From Undaria pinnatifida (taxonomy: Eukaryota > Sar > Phaeophyceae > Laminariales > Alariaceae), in contig JABAKD010000027.1 in the NCBI GenBank assembly GCA_012845835.1, forward strand, positions 15,720,073-15,784,072: 64,000 nucleotides of DNA. Reading direction: 5' to 3'. The notes under the pieces are model-generated. The model was not told the DNA's origin. It did no database searches and saw nothing but the letters and a program-made list of their open reading frames with translations. Both the position numbers and the translations under genes were made by a program. Shown here piece by piece: positions 44,680 to 58,000 of this stretch. The number at the start of each line of letters is the position of its first letter. Positions within the stretch are counted from its first letter, which is position 1.

Positions 44680-46055
44680 AAATTGCTGAAGGTGTTGCTT
44701 GAATTTGCGTTTGGTTGGCGTGTTGGCTTTTGCAGCTTCTGGTTTTCCTGGGGCTAGCTATGTGCTCGAGGTGTCGTAAGGGTTGTGTGAGATTTTGTCA
44801 GCCTTGCGCTGGCTTGGCGATAGATTTGCCCTGGCTTGGAGTATTGGCCCTTCTTTAGCATGGCGCTAGCTTGGCGCATTGGGTTGTCGTTAGTTTTTCA
44901 TTTTCTTGGCTTTGGTTCTGGGATAGCTTTGGGTTAGCTGGGCATTATCCTTACAGTTCGCTAGCGTTTAGATCTTGCTATAGCTTTGCGCTAGCCACGC
45001 GTTAGCCTGACGTCGGCTGTGCAGATATCGTTGCGTTTAGCTCGGCGCGCGGCTTCGCGTTTGGCTTCGCGTTAACTTCACGTTTAGCCTTGCGTTAGCT
45101 TGGGGTTGGTTTGGCGCTAGCCTTTTAAGCTTGGCGTCGGCTTGGCATTACATTTTTGTTAACTCGGCCAGGGCTGTGCGTTCAGCTCCTCGTTTGCTTT
45201 ATGTTTAACCTTGCGTTGGCTCGGCGTTGGCCTGGCGCTAGCCTTGCTACAAGCTTGACGTTCGCTTGACGTTATATTTGTGTTAGCTTGGCGTTAGGTT
45301 GGCGTTGGCGTTTCTACAATACCTCAAGGTTTCGGTAGAATTGTACTAACTGTACTGGTCACTTTTAGGGCGTCTCTCATTGCAGTGGCTCAGGGTCTCC
45401 CCCTCGAATGTCTACCACAGTTATTTGCAAATCGTAAGCTCTGATGCATTTTTTTTTAACGATATGCACCGGCATGGAATTAGACTGTTTGTTACGCTCC
45501 CTCTTTTTATTGAGGCAAGGGTTCGTTCGGGCTAGACTAGAGGCATAAAACCCGTAGTAAAAATAGCACCATAAAAGTATTAATACAGGTGGATACCGTT
45601 TGTCGATACCGTAGCTCGAGTTTTTGTGGTGGCGTGGCGTTAGCCTTGCTGTAAGCTTACGTTAGTTTTGCGTTAGCCGTGCCTTGGCCTTGCCTTAGCC
45701 TTGCGTTAGTCTTTCGTCAGCTTTGCGATAGAATTGCGTTAGCAGTTCGTTAGCTTTGCGTTAGCCTTGCATTAGCTTTGGGCTAGCTCTGCACTGGCTT
45801 TTGCGGTTAGCTCGGCATGCCTTTTGCGTTTATCTTTGCGTTGGTTTTGATTTAGGTTTGTGTGGGCTCGTTGTTAGCGTGTTGTTTTCTTTAGCTTTGC
45901 GTGAGCTTTACGTGAGCTTTGCGTTAGCTTGGCGTTAACCTTGCGATAGCTTTGAGTTGACTATATCTTATGCGTTGCGCTGGCTTTGCCTGCGCTTTGC
46001 ATGAGCTTTGCGTAAGCTTCGCCTTAGCATGGACTTGGTTTCGTCTTGGCTTTGT
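44680..46055. repeat. Degenerate TTGCGTTAGC repeat field
   Basis: Over 80 loosely repeated decamer-like units (TTTGCGTTAGC, CTTGGCGTTAGC and variants), interrupted at about 45310-45620 by unique sequence. Confidence 0.9.
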
Positions 46056-46899
46056 GTTAGCTCGGGAGATATTCGGCTCTACCTCTTCGTTGGCTTCTAA
46101 AGGTGTTCACAAACAAAACCATTAAGAAAACTGGGGCACGAAAAATCTTGTCAGGGACTCTTATATGACCACACTCAACACTGACATGTTGGCGCACGCC
46201 TTTTGCTGACCAATCCAAGGCCTGCACGGTATCGTAGAGGGCGGCTTTGCCCCATTGTTGGTGCTGGTGTGGCATTGGGCGTTGTTCCGCCACTTTCCTG
46301 AAAGTATCGCACCGCTTCTATGCTTACCCACACGATAAGACCCAACCTGTAGTTTCTGGGCCTGTTTGAGGTTTCCGGCACGCGTTAGTCTAATGGTCTG
46401 TCAGCCTGGAACTATGCGGAGGCCTTATGTTGTTTTTGGTGGGTTATACAACAGTAGTGGAAAACTTCTGTGCTTGAGTGGATGCAAGGACAGGGACAGA
46501 CGCGACTCAATAATCTACACGGACCCAAGGACAGGGACAGACACTATTTAGTAATCTACAGGGACCCATGTCGTCTGCTGGTGCGTACGCACGCCTCTGC
46601 CGGTGTCGGCTTTCTGACCAAAGACAAAACATGCTTTTGTGCAGGGGGTGCAATTGCGTAGCGACCTGCCGTCGCAAGGCCTGCAGCTTGGGAGCAACTC
46701 TTCGTGCCCGTGTACCAGCTGCTTCCTGTTTGCGACTCAAACTAACACGAGTTATTGGCGCTGGCTCAGAAGTATTATGCGAGCTGTCCGAGGTCTTCTT
46801 ACAAAGTTCCGAGTCACACGGGGCTGTCTGCGTACTGGTCTGCCGTGGCCGTCACTTATGCTTGACGCAGAAAAATCCACGCACGATTTCAGACAATCT

Positions 46900-47070
46900 A
46901 GATCTGGTATATGTCGTTATTGTAGTATTTGTTGTACAGGATCCGTGCAGTACAGATCCAGCACAGGAAAACATGTGCTATATCATGCAGATCGTACAGT
47001 TCCCACCTAGTGACATAATCTGTAGGTCATGCATATCGCATAGACCAGGGATGAATCTGCCCTGAATGGC
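46900..47070. repeat. Dispersed repeat copy (partner at 59195-59365)
   Basis: Shares ACATGTGCT, ATGCAGATCGTAC, CTCCCAC-like and ATCTGCCCTGAATG segments in the same order with the second copy inside an IFT122 intron. Confidence 0.75.
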
Positions 47071-47349
47071 ATGGGCCACTAAGGAGGATCTCATTTTGTC
47101 CGTGGTATACAAGCTTCCATGAGTGTCCGCGGAGGCCGAGCAACGACATTTTCTATTAGTAGGGTCTTTCCATTCTAGAAGATTGTGCCGCAATCCGTGA
47201 GAAGCCCTTCCTTGCAGATATGTTTACAGTCATTCAAGACGCCGCACGGGGCACATGGCAACGTATCGCATGCGTTTAAGCCTGCTGTTTGAACTTTTCG
47301 CCCAGTCAGCATGGCTATTCGCTTCCCAATTTCGGACGATGGATAAATT

Positions 47350-47650
47350 GATCCGGATCAGGTCGCGTCACAGCAACCGGTCCCGACGCGCGAGATTTGA
47401 TAACCTCCCGACCCGACCCGACCCGACCCGACCCGACCCGACCCGACCCGACCCGACCCGACCCGACCCGACCCGACCCGACCCGACCCGACCCGACCCG
47501 ACCCGACCCGACCCGACCCGACCCGACCCGACCCGACCCGCCCCGCCCCCGTGAGAAATCAAACACCTCTTGACCCAACCCCACTCGACCCGCGAGATTT
47601 TTGACAACCTCCTCTGGACGTGATCGGTGGGTCGGGTCATGACCCGCGAA
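47350..47650. repeat. Dispersed repeat with expanded (ACCCG)n
   Basis: About 26 perfect ACCCG units at 47409-47540, flanked by the same sequences as at 40983-41165, including GGGTCATGACCCGCGAAA at the right end. Confidence 0.95.
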
Positions 47651-48815
47651 ACACCAATATCAACTTGGACACTTGCAAGACAAGCTTTTAGGGTGCTATT
47701 TCTCACCACGATGAAAAAAAGCAAGTGAGACCTCGAACAACGCGGTCAGCCGCTGCGCTCGCCGTTAGTGCGAACAAGGTGTAACATGAGCCGGGGACGC
47801 ATAGTCAACTAACTAATTGAGGGTTTACTTTCCGAATGTCCGCAAAAAAAACGTTACAACATCTTGGTAGTGTAAGCACTACTGCTACGACGACACGAAG
47901 TCAGAAGTCAGACAGTTCACCACATTGAAATTATCCCCATTATTAGTACTGCATCCTCGTTTTTTTGTGACAAACCAGGTTTAGTCTAGTACTGCTTGGA
48001 ACTTGTTTTTGGAGTTTTGTTTGGAGTAGCGGGGTTAAGAATGAAATGAAGCGTAACATCGAGTAGAAATTTGAAATTATGTTGCTTTTCCTTAGCGCAA
48101 CATCAAGAAAACGCCGTTTTTCACCGAAGAAAACGTCGGACTAGTCTTGAAATTAGCCGAAACAAGTTACAGCCTCAACGACGAGATGCCATGCCGCTCC
48201 AAGCTACGGGCGCTGGCTGCTGTTGTTTAGCGGCTGCCGTAAAACTCAATTTTGAACGTTGAATAAACGCTGAAATAACCCGGAGCGCAAGGTCAGATTA
48301 CCAATTAAATTAGCGGCAACGTCGAGACACCATGCCAGGCAACGCACGCATGACGCATTTTTCAGCAGCTACCGTGAACTCAACGTCAAGATTTACACTC
48401 GTGCTGCTACTGGCTAGCATTTGCCGCAATCATCAACATCATCAGCCGAAATGCGTTACGTAGACACAACGTTGAGATGCCACCAAACCACACAGTGTGT
48501 GTCACGCCTGCTGCTGTTATCAGCAGCTGCCATAAGTCCCAACGGCATAGGCTACAGTAGTATAGCACTAGGGGTAACCCAGTAAGGCTGTGGTGTGGTA
48601 CAGAGATCAATATGACCCCTTTATTGGGGGAAGCCGTCTTATTCATTCATTCCAGGTTATGAGCTCAACTCTCCCGTCGCGCAAAAGCGATTTGTGACCG
48701 CCTTATACAGGGGTACCGCCTTGTCCAGACCGCCTTATGGGGAACCTCTACTGCAGCCGTAACGTTGACACACCACACCCAGCTACACGCACTTGCTGCT
48801 TTTCGCTGCTGTCGT

Positions 48816-49076
48816 TCAGCAGCTGCCGTAATCCCCAACGTCATTCACGCGGCTAAAAGGACATCGACCCTGTCGGAGGTAGGCGAACTCGAAGTCCTCC
48901 TCGTTGAAAAACCTCCCACACGGCTGCGACAGCGCTAGCGGGATGTCGGGCATCATGTTCTTGAACAGCTTGGCCTCGGGGGAGCAGATGCCAGGTGGTA
49001 CCCGGAACACCTCTTCCCTCTTCAGTCCCCTCAGGCACTTCGCGGATGCCACTACTGTGGTATATTCGCCGGTGTC
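48816..49076 (-). CDS. IFT122: IFT122 last exon
   Basis: YTTVVASAKCLRGLKREEVF, LFKNMMPDIPLALSQPCGRF and EEDFEFAYLRQGRCPFSR align with the family C-terminus (VLRSMSRRDVL...[34 protein letters not shown].CPYC). Family finger cysteines 1 and 4 are Ser here. Stop at 48816-48818. Confidence 0.95.
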   Translation of the reverse strand, partial: DTGEYTTVVASAKCLRGLKREEVFRVPPGICSPEAKLFKNMMPDIPLALSQPCGRFFNEEDFEFAYLRQGRCPFSRVNDVGDYGSC

Positions 49077-52000
49077 CTGAAGAGATAAAACAGGTTCGGG
49101 GGGGGCGCGAGAAGATAAAAGGACTCGGCGACCCTCTATTTTATGTCTATGTCTTGGGTCGCACGGATTTAGCCTAGGCGGGGGGAAGTACTCCTATCAC
49201 GCATGGCTGTAGTCTTATGACCATAAATCCTCGCATCCTTACCATGCCGTCATCGAGCATGTCGGCTTATCATCGACCAGACAGATATTACAGTGATTTG
49301 TTCGGCGATTCGCATGAAGGGCGAGCTGCATCCTACCGGGGTGTACTAATATCATACATGGCCTTGGGGGAGGGTGAGAAGGCGTGGTGACTCTGATATA
49401 AATGTCTTGGGTCGCCCGAGTTTTGACTAGGGGACGGGGGGGGGGGTGATGGGCGTACCGTAGGCGAGAGTATCTCTTGCGCGCATGCATCATGTCAGGT
49501 TGCTTGACAATGACTATGTTGAAAAGGCGTCGCTTGACAAACCTCTTGCGCCTCAAGGGCGTTATTGATGCACCGGTTGAAGAGCTCTTCCCCTCCGACA
49601 CCGCTCCCTTCCAAATCGTCTTCGTCGTCGTCGTCCGCGCCACTGTCGTTACCCCCCAACGCCATCACGTCGGCGCCCCCTTCCTTCGCCTCGCGCCATT
49701 GCTGCAACATCGTAGCATGCCACAAAACCGTAACAAGAGCAACACAGCACGTCACAGAAACAAAACGAAGACAAAGGTATCCTATTAGTCTAATGGGCAC
49801 ATTCGTTAACGATCGGTCGATGTCAGGGCGACACCGAAACAGCACCTTTTCCACCTACGACATATCCACGTCGTTGCCCCCTTCCTTCACCTCCCACCAT
49901 TGCTGTAGCACGATAGCATGCTACAAAAATAAAAAGGTATCAGGCATTTTTGTTCACGGTCGGCGGATATCGTCTCCCTCAAAGAAAGGCGGAATTTCAT
50001 TGTTAACAAGGCATCCACATATGCAACAAATCCTACGTAAAGCCATCTAAAAAACGGTTGACGTTCTACTGCGTTTATAATGACCTACCAGTACAATGGC
50101 TCCCGCCGTACCGGACTTCTCGCCATACGTGAGACTGCCGGCAAAAAGGTGGTTGGCAAGCCCACTGTCGAGTGATTGGCAGCTGCTCGTATGAAGTTAC
50201 CTTAGGTCCGCCTCCCCCACGGCCGCGTCGCTTTCCTTGAGCTGGTGTTGCCCTGATCAACTCCATCGCCTCGTCGTCGCGAATCCTATCCGATGGAGTG
50301 GGAGAAAGAAGATAACGCTCCACGTTAACTCCTAGGATAAATGTCGATAAAATTCCCTCGCTCATACGCCGCTCATATATCGCGCACAGCGTTCATACAT
50401 CGTGCATGCAGCGCATACAGCGCACATGGCCTCATACCGTGCATTCATCGGTTATACAGCGCATACAGTGGTTATACCGCCGCCATAAGAAAACAAATCG
50501 CCCATACAATACTGCGGTTATACAGCGGTCGTACAGCGGTGACATAGGGCATACAGCGCGTTTACAGCTCATAGATCGCTCATACAGCGCATATAATGAC
50601 TTTACAGCGATACAGCGCACATAAAGCGTTGCGGTGGTTCTCACAGCACATACAACTCACATACAGCGCTCATACAGTGCTCACACAGAGAGTGCAGCGG
50701 TCATACCGCGCGTACAACGCGTCTGCAGCACATACACCGCCCATACAGCGCTCACAGCGTTCATACTGCGCATACAGCGCTCATGAAGCACATTCAGCGC
50801 TCATACAGTGCGTATAGCGCGCATACAGCTATCATAGCGCGATGATACATCGGCCATAAAGCGCGTCATGCAGCGATTACACAGCGATTATACAACGCAT
50901 ACAGTGCATATAGCACTCGTACAGTACAGGGCACCTAATAAGAAACCGAACAATTGACCCAGGCTGGGTTTATCATTTGGAAGCGGGTGCGCTGTACACC
51001 AACTTCAGGATAACGGCTCCGAGATTTCTTGCATTCCTGCAAAATTGAGCCTGCCTTTGTCATTATACTGTTCCTGATTAGATGTACTGTACTGTTCAGC
51101 GCTCATACGGTGCTACAACGCTCGTGCAGCGCACGCAAAAGTAGAGACGTCCGATCCTCTTCTCTCCTAACCCTACGTTAATTTCAAGTAGTCTCCTTCG
51201 GGTGTGAAAAGTACTTAACGTCTTGAATTGGTTTGCGTTGTTACTGAATAATTTAGAGCTAATTGAAAGAAATATAGGCTAACAAAATAGTAACGTTGCT
51301 TGAAAATAGTCATTTAAGACTGTTTTCGCTCGCGAGAACTTTGCATCGCGTACCCGGGCTCTGGCTGAAACTCGACGAGGGGCAGAGACTCAAAATTGAG
51401 GAAACCTCGCACGAACGGGTGTCGACACGTTGTGCAGGCATCTCCCCAGGGCACCCTTGCGTCGGGGCGGCTCCTACTGGAAGACGATGCTTGAGCTTTC
51501 GGCGAGGTGGATAAACTAGACGACAGAGGGGAAGACAAGGCGACGAAGGGGCTGAGGAGCGGGTTGCTGGCCCCGCAGCGGAAGCAAGCCGCGAACAGCT
51601 CCGGGCTGTCCCGCACCGGCTTCGCCTATGAGTAATCAACACAGGGAAAACAAAAAACGTTTCCCGTACAAGGGTGGGGTGGGAGGGAGTCATCACTGTG
51701 GTTGAGGTTGACGATGGTGCTTGACGCGGTTAGCAGGGAGTCTCTTCTTTGGGGGGGAGGCGACAGCTCCGAATCATCCGCACCGGCTTCGCCTAATCAA
51801 CGCGGACGTGTGTTTTGAAGAATGTTGTATACAGCGGTGGTGGTGTTTGACGGGGTCGGAAGGGGGTCTTTCTTACGGTGGGAGTTGTTAGTCGCACTCA
51901 TTTGCCTGGCAATGCGGTACGCATAGAGCTGCCAGGATACTGTAGTAGTAAGAACCTCAACGCGATAGGCAAAGAGCAAGGTTATCAAGACAAGAGCCCA

Positions 52001-55000
52001 AGTGTGATACGTGCAGGGAAAAAAATGCGACACCTACAGAGTTAGCGAGCTTACCAGAATAAGAACCCCGGTTGGATACGTTCACAAAGAGTGTACAGGG
52101 ACAAGAACCGCCGTTTTGTTTCTTGCCTGCACCGTAAGCATGTCGAGGTCGATCTGGTCTTGCCAGAGGGGGGGTACTCTTTGCCGCTGGAGGCGATCGT
52201 AAGCGAACCGCGCCAGCTTGAAGGCGCCCAACACTTTGGCCTGTTTTTTTCGTGACCAAGATAGGAATGAGGTCAGCGCACCAACCACGTGGTGTAAACG
52301 CACGCTACGATAAAGAGATATCAAAATAAATTCGGCTCTTCGTACGTGAGTGGCTTTCCGTGAGATACATATTTCGATGGGTTTCCAAGAGGCGTGTAGT
52401 TGTTTCCTTGCGAACGACGCTTCGCCAATTTCTGGTACGACAACACTTCGACCTACGTTTTTCACCCGCCTCCCACCCCAGTTTATTTTGTGCAACTGCT
52501 GCCCGTAGCACGCATTCCTGATAGCACTGTGGGATTTGAGGTTACCCATACCTGCTTGGCCAAGGTGTACAGGGTATGAGCCCTGGATATCCCCCTGGGA
52601 GGTTCTGACTCCCCTAAGGAGTTCACGAGAAATCGCGACACCTGTTACAAGCGTAAGATGCACAACATGACACGGGCTGTGGTATTGTATGATAGACTGT
52701 AAAAGGGGCAAAATAATTGTACAACGAAAGAAGGTGAGGGGGGGGAAAGGATGGTGCAAAGTAGGATAGTTGAATTGTCGATCGTTCGAAGCACGGTGAT
52801 CGCCTTGTGAGACAGCTAAATAAAGCAAGACTACTAACCCACTGAGGAGCGAACAGAGTCGCAACTTGCAGCAGCTCCTCAAAGCTATGTGCGCCTCGAG
52901 CAAACGCCACAGCTGAGCGTTTTCGTAGGATTTTGTATTATATCAAAACGCAATGTGACGTAAACTACTATGGATACGAGATGCCGATCATGTGCAGGAG
53001 GTCAGTCCATCAGGCAGGTGATTATGAACGGAGGCTCTAATACCAAAAAAAACTAGCGTCAGCCCATCACTGACATGTTTTGATAGATATCTGCAAAGCG
53101 AGCGCTTGCACCGGGACAACCAAAGATTTAACTCGCCTGGAGCAACACTTCCGGCTGCAGAGCAGTGAACGGGTCCGTCGTGAAGCAGTGCACGTGGTGA
53201 AACGCGTGGTACAGATCGGCTAGTCGGGAGTGTTCTGCCGCCACTGCCCAGGCCTCCCGAGTCTCCTCCTCACTGTCACCATCGTGCGTTCATCCATTCC
53301 ACGAGAAAACGAGGCAAAAACCGACAAGAAAAATAAAAGAAAATACAGTGAAGAGAACGCGAGGCTACTCAATTTTTGGTAAAATGCAAGAACAAATGTA
53401 CTAAAAAAACGTGCTCAACAGCAAGCGCTACGCTAAATCCTACTGGTACCCTGGCATATATTAGCCTAGATGCTCAAAGCTGCTCAAGGTTGATTTGACG
53501 ATATGGTTTCAAGCCTTGCTTATATAGACTATACCAGTATGACACATACATATATGCGACGATAGCGTTCGGCCAATGTTTTCTGGGGTTCCTGTAGCGG
53601 TAGGAGGGCGACGAGGTGCTCCACTAGAAGCATCACCGCCACTTACACTCTCGCCCATCTCCACGATGATGGCCTTTCACGTGACTGTGACATTTACGAT
53701 CACCTAGTTTCAACCCAACCATGACAAGAAAAAATGGAAGAGTGTCACCCGATGACCGAGGGTATGGTGTTGTATGGTATGGTATGGTATGGTATGGTAT
53801 GGTATGGTATGGTATGGTATGGTATGGTATGGTATGGTATGGTGTGGGTATGTCATGTCATGTCATGTCATGGCATGGCATGGCATGGCATGGCATGGCA
53901 TGGCATGGCATGGCATGGCATGGCATGGCATAGTCTAGGTATCCAAAACAGTCATACTGCCAAAACAAAAACTAACATCAATCCAGCTCTGGTTCCAAAT
54001 AACTTGTCTCCACACGTGAGTCCAGCATTCTGCGAGGCGTTATGCAAGGCAGCAATGCGCTTGCAACGGCCGAACATACTTGATACCTGGTACAAAGTAG
54101 TTCTCCCTCTATTATGCCAGTATGCGCACTATAGAGGGAAATATCGGCCCTATCGCGGCAACCGGCACTACTCCGCATACTGCCACTAGTGGTTTTTCCC
54201 ATCTGTGCCAAGCGATTTCACAGGCGCTATTATAGCAGGCGACCGGCACTGCTCAACCGGCAACTATATGGAGGCCTCTATCTTAGATTACTCCGCATCG
54301 TCACCTGCTGTTTTTGTCTTTTGCGGTAGCATAAGCCTCGGTCGAAGACCTCCAGTAGTAGTACGAAGTATCGTCAAAGCGTGCCTTCTTCACCGCATTG
54401 GCGCTGCCACAAGAGTTACGTTGATTGGAACCAGTCAGTGGTGTGTTCGGGGTCATGGGTGGGCATGACCTAAAATCACCGAAGAACGTTTTTTGGCGCA
54501 TGATTTCAGGCATAATACGAACGGGCGGATTTCAAGCTAGGCATTCGTCCTTTTTTGTCATTCACACGAACGGACAAATTCCAAGCCAAGCTGTTGTATG
54601 TCGTGTCAAGTTTGTACTGTTTGTGCATTTGTTCATTTCTGCCTTTTCGCATGGATCGTTGGTTTTCATCTTCTGGATAAGCCGTGGTCACAGGCGTTGC
54701 CCTTTACCCCTCCCCGGCACGTGCCTTCATTGTTATCGCGCGTACATTCCACCATTTCTCACTGCTTGTCGATTTGCGTCGACTTGGTGATGTGCTTACA
54801 TGAGCTGCGCCGTCATGGTGCAGCTCAGGTCCCACCGATCCCCCTTACGGAAAGCCTCGATGCTATCAAATTATTTCACATCTGACGTCTGGATGTGAGA
54901 ATGGGAAAAAAAATGAGGGTTTACGCTTCGAAAAAGGAATCGGTGTTGGAGAGGGAAAACGAGGGTGATGTGCTTACATTTATTGGCGGGAGGATTGATT

Positions 55001-58000
55001 ATGTGATGTGCTCACACGAGTTATTGCTTACATGAGTTGCGCCGTCATTGCGCCGCTCAGGTCCCGCCTCCCCGCTTTACGGAACGCCTCCAAAGCTTCA
55101 TCAAACCTCCCGTTATCCCGCAGCCACAAAGCGTAGGGTAAAAACACGCTGTCGTCGAACTTTCCATTATGCTCTTCCGATAACTTCACCGCTTCCGTCC
55201 ATTTCTGACATTACCAAGGACAATTTTTTTTAATCAACCATGATGGTCGAAAAGCGCCACCGGTTTGCGTGAGATGGTCGAAATGCCGACGGTGGACGTG
55301 CAAGGTGCCCAAGTTCAGCCAGGGCTTAGAGATTTCCCTCGCTGTGTCGCAGTTCGGTTTGGGTCGAGAAAAGGAGAAGAGCAATACATTGTAGCTTTCT
55401 CAGCAACATTTACTCTGCTTTAGACTAATCTGACAGCTTCCATGTAGGGTGGAGTCACGCAATTGAAAATACATACTCGTATTTAATTTATACTGGTATC
55501 TACTACTGTAAGTAGGTAGTGTATATGTAAGGTGGAACGTGTTCAAAACTACGGCTACGGTTATGAGTGATCGACGTTGAAGCTCAAGCTGCACATTGTC
55601 AGATGGTAACAACAACAGCAACAATTTGAACGTCCTCGTCCCCTTCAAAAGAGGTTATACAATACAGGGGTGCGCAAAGCTGGTACCGCCGTGCCCTATA
55701 CACTTCAAAACCGACCTGGTTTTTCACGTACAACGCCAATACGTTGGCGAAGTCGTCCATTTTGAGGTAAGCCTCCCGCGCCAGGTCGTCGAAACCCGCC
55801 AATGAGAGCTCCTTTCCGCAGAGGCTCAAAACCTCCGTCTCCGTTTTCGATACCGACCTGCACACGTATTTTTAGGAGTGACGAACGGTAACGGACAAGT
55901 ATATGCCCGGTATGCACTTTGCCGTATCAACTGTACACGTACGCTCTATGCACAGGAGTAAATTACGTTCGGGTACCCTAAGCACAAGAGCAAAGTACGT
56001 TCCGGCATCGAACTGCTGCGGTTGCCTGTCGAGCCGCTCCCACACTACAACGTGCTATGACACACTGGCTGTTCAAGAATGAGGCAGTTATGACACACTG
56101 GCTGTTCAAGAATGAGGCAGTTCGTCAACCTACGACATTGACAACACGATGGGATGGTTGCCTCTCACCCACACACACACTCACCCACGCACCCACCCAC
56201 CCATGCACCGATCAACTCACCAACCGACCGATTCACTCACTCATCCACCCACACACACGCCCACCCACCCACCCACTCACCCATCCACCCATCCACCTAC
56301 ACGCCCACCCACCCATCCACGCACCCATCCTCGTGTAGTCGTACCCCAACCCACCTGAACCCAGCCCCAACCAACCCAAAGCGAATACTCGTGCCTCGCC
56401 AGGCCAAGGTGCCACCCCCGCCCCTGGATGCTACTGGATGCTACTGGATACTACTGGATGCTACTGGATGCTACTGGATGCTACTGGATGCTACTGGATG
56501 CTACCGGGTGCTACTGGATGCTACTGGATGCTACTGGATGCTATTTGGATGCTACCGGATGCTACTGACAGTGGATGATTGTACACGTGTGCTACGGCAG
56601 GAGAAGTCACCTGCATTTTCCAAACGCAGCTGTCCACTTGACCACCTCACCCAAAGCTGCTTTCTTTTTTATAATTGTGTAGACTACTGCTGTACCGTAC
56701 GGTCAATCCTATGAAGAAGAAATATATTCATGTCTTGGCTTGGCGTACACCACGAACAATATGGCATACTGCCGTCGGTTATGTAACACTAACACTATCC
56801 TCTAGGCCACTCAGTCACAGTCTCTGAGTTTTCTAGTGGATAGCGTGCTAGACTATATAACTAACAAGCTACTATGTAATTTCTAATGTAGAGGTCGTAG
56901 CACCAAATCTCGTCAGCAGTGATCTCCGGGGACCTCCCCTTGCCACTGAGCGAGTATCTTAAGAAGAAGAACACACTGTCATAGCCATGCACAATATTCT
57001 CCAGCGCGCGCACGCTCGAAACTAACAGTTATGAAGCTGACGAGATTTTTGAACTCCAGCACATTCTATGTTTTGCTTTGTTAGTCAGTACAAGGTCTCC
57101 TTGATGTAATGGGTTCCTTAAATCCCGAGGGTGTCGCAAATAGTCTACACTATAGACTAGACTATAGACTATAGACTAGACTAGACTATATATTGAAAGC
57201 TGAAGGGATACAATTAGCCTAACCGGGCAAGTAACACCGGGCAATTCACAGCTTACGCTATACCTACAATGGGACCCGAAGGGTGCGTCAGCTAGCGTTG
57301 GGCTGCGAAAGCAACTGAGTTAAATCGACACACGACGCGTATGAAAATAAGTGGAAGTGTGGTGAGCTAAAGCTTTATTTTTCCCCATCCGCCGGAGGAT
57401 AAAAAAAACAAACAAAAAAAAGAGCTGCTGCTGCTGCTGTGAAACGAGGTTGTAGTTTAGTCCATACTCGCAACGCGTACGGTATGAGATGCCAACGATA
57501 TAGGGTGGCTTGATGAAAGCTAAAGAACAGAAAATTGGCCATCGCACAAGTAACCAGGCAGGTAACACCCACTGTTCATAGCTAAAAATGAGGTTATAGT
57601 TCATTTTATGCCCGTAACGCATGCGGTATGAGATGCCAACGATATAGGGTGGCTGGTTTAAATATAAAGGAAAACAAGAAGCCACCACGTAAGCAACCGG
57701 GCAAGGAACATCGACTATGCATAGCTAAAACGAGTTTTTAGTTAAGTCCATACCCGTAACGCGTACGGTATGAGATTCCGACGATATATGGTGGCTTGAT
57801 GAAAGCTAAAGAAAGATAATCAGCCACATGGCAAGTAACCGGGCAAGGAACACCGACCAGCCCAAACGAGTGTATCGTTTATTGCATACTCGTAACGCGT
57901 ACGGTATGATATTTTGAAAGCTAAAAAAGCATCATTAGCCACCGCGCAAGCAACCGGGCAAGTATCATCGACGAGCCCAAACGAGTTATAGTAGTATAGT

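Larger units (their letters stand above)
44546..48815. other. Convergent intergenic region between CDIN1 and IFT122
   Basis: It holds degenerate repeats (44680-46050), the (ACCCG)n element (47350-47650) and a dispersed repeat (46900-47070), with unremarkable sequence between and no recognised exon. Confidence 0.6.

Noticed and set aside
47255-47724. OR frames rich in DPTRP or GSGRV repeats
   Set aside because: Both are translations of the (ACCCG)n tract, which is open in several frames because the pentamer has no stop.
53133-53140. A fifth GC donor in IFT122 at CAG/GCGAGT (53136)
   Set aside because: The GT at 53131-53132, four bases later, gives the phase needed by exon i and restores the family alignment; the GC site would not.
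53721-54189. ORF rich in WYGMV and AWHGM
   Set aside because: Translation of the GGTAT/GGCAT pentamer tracts.
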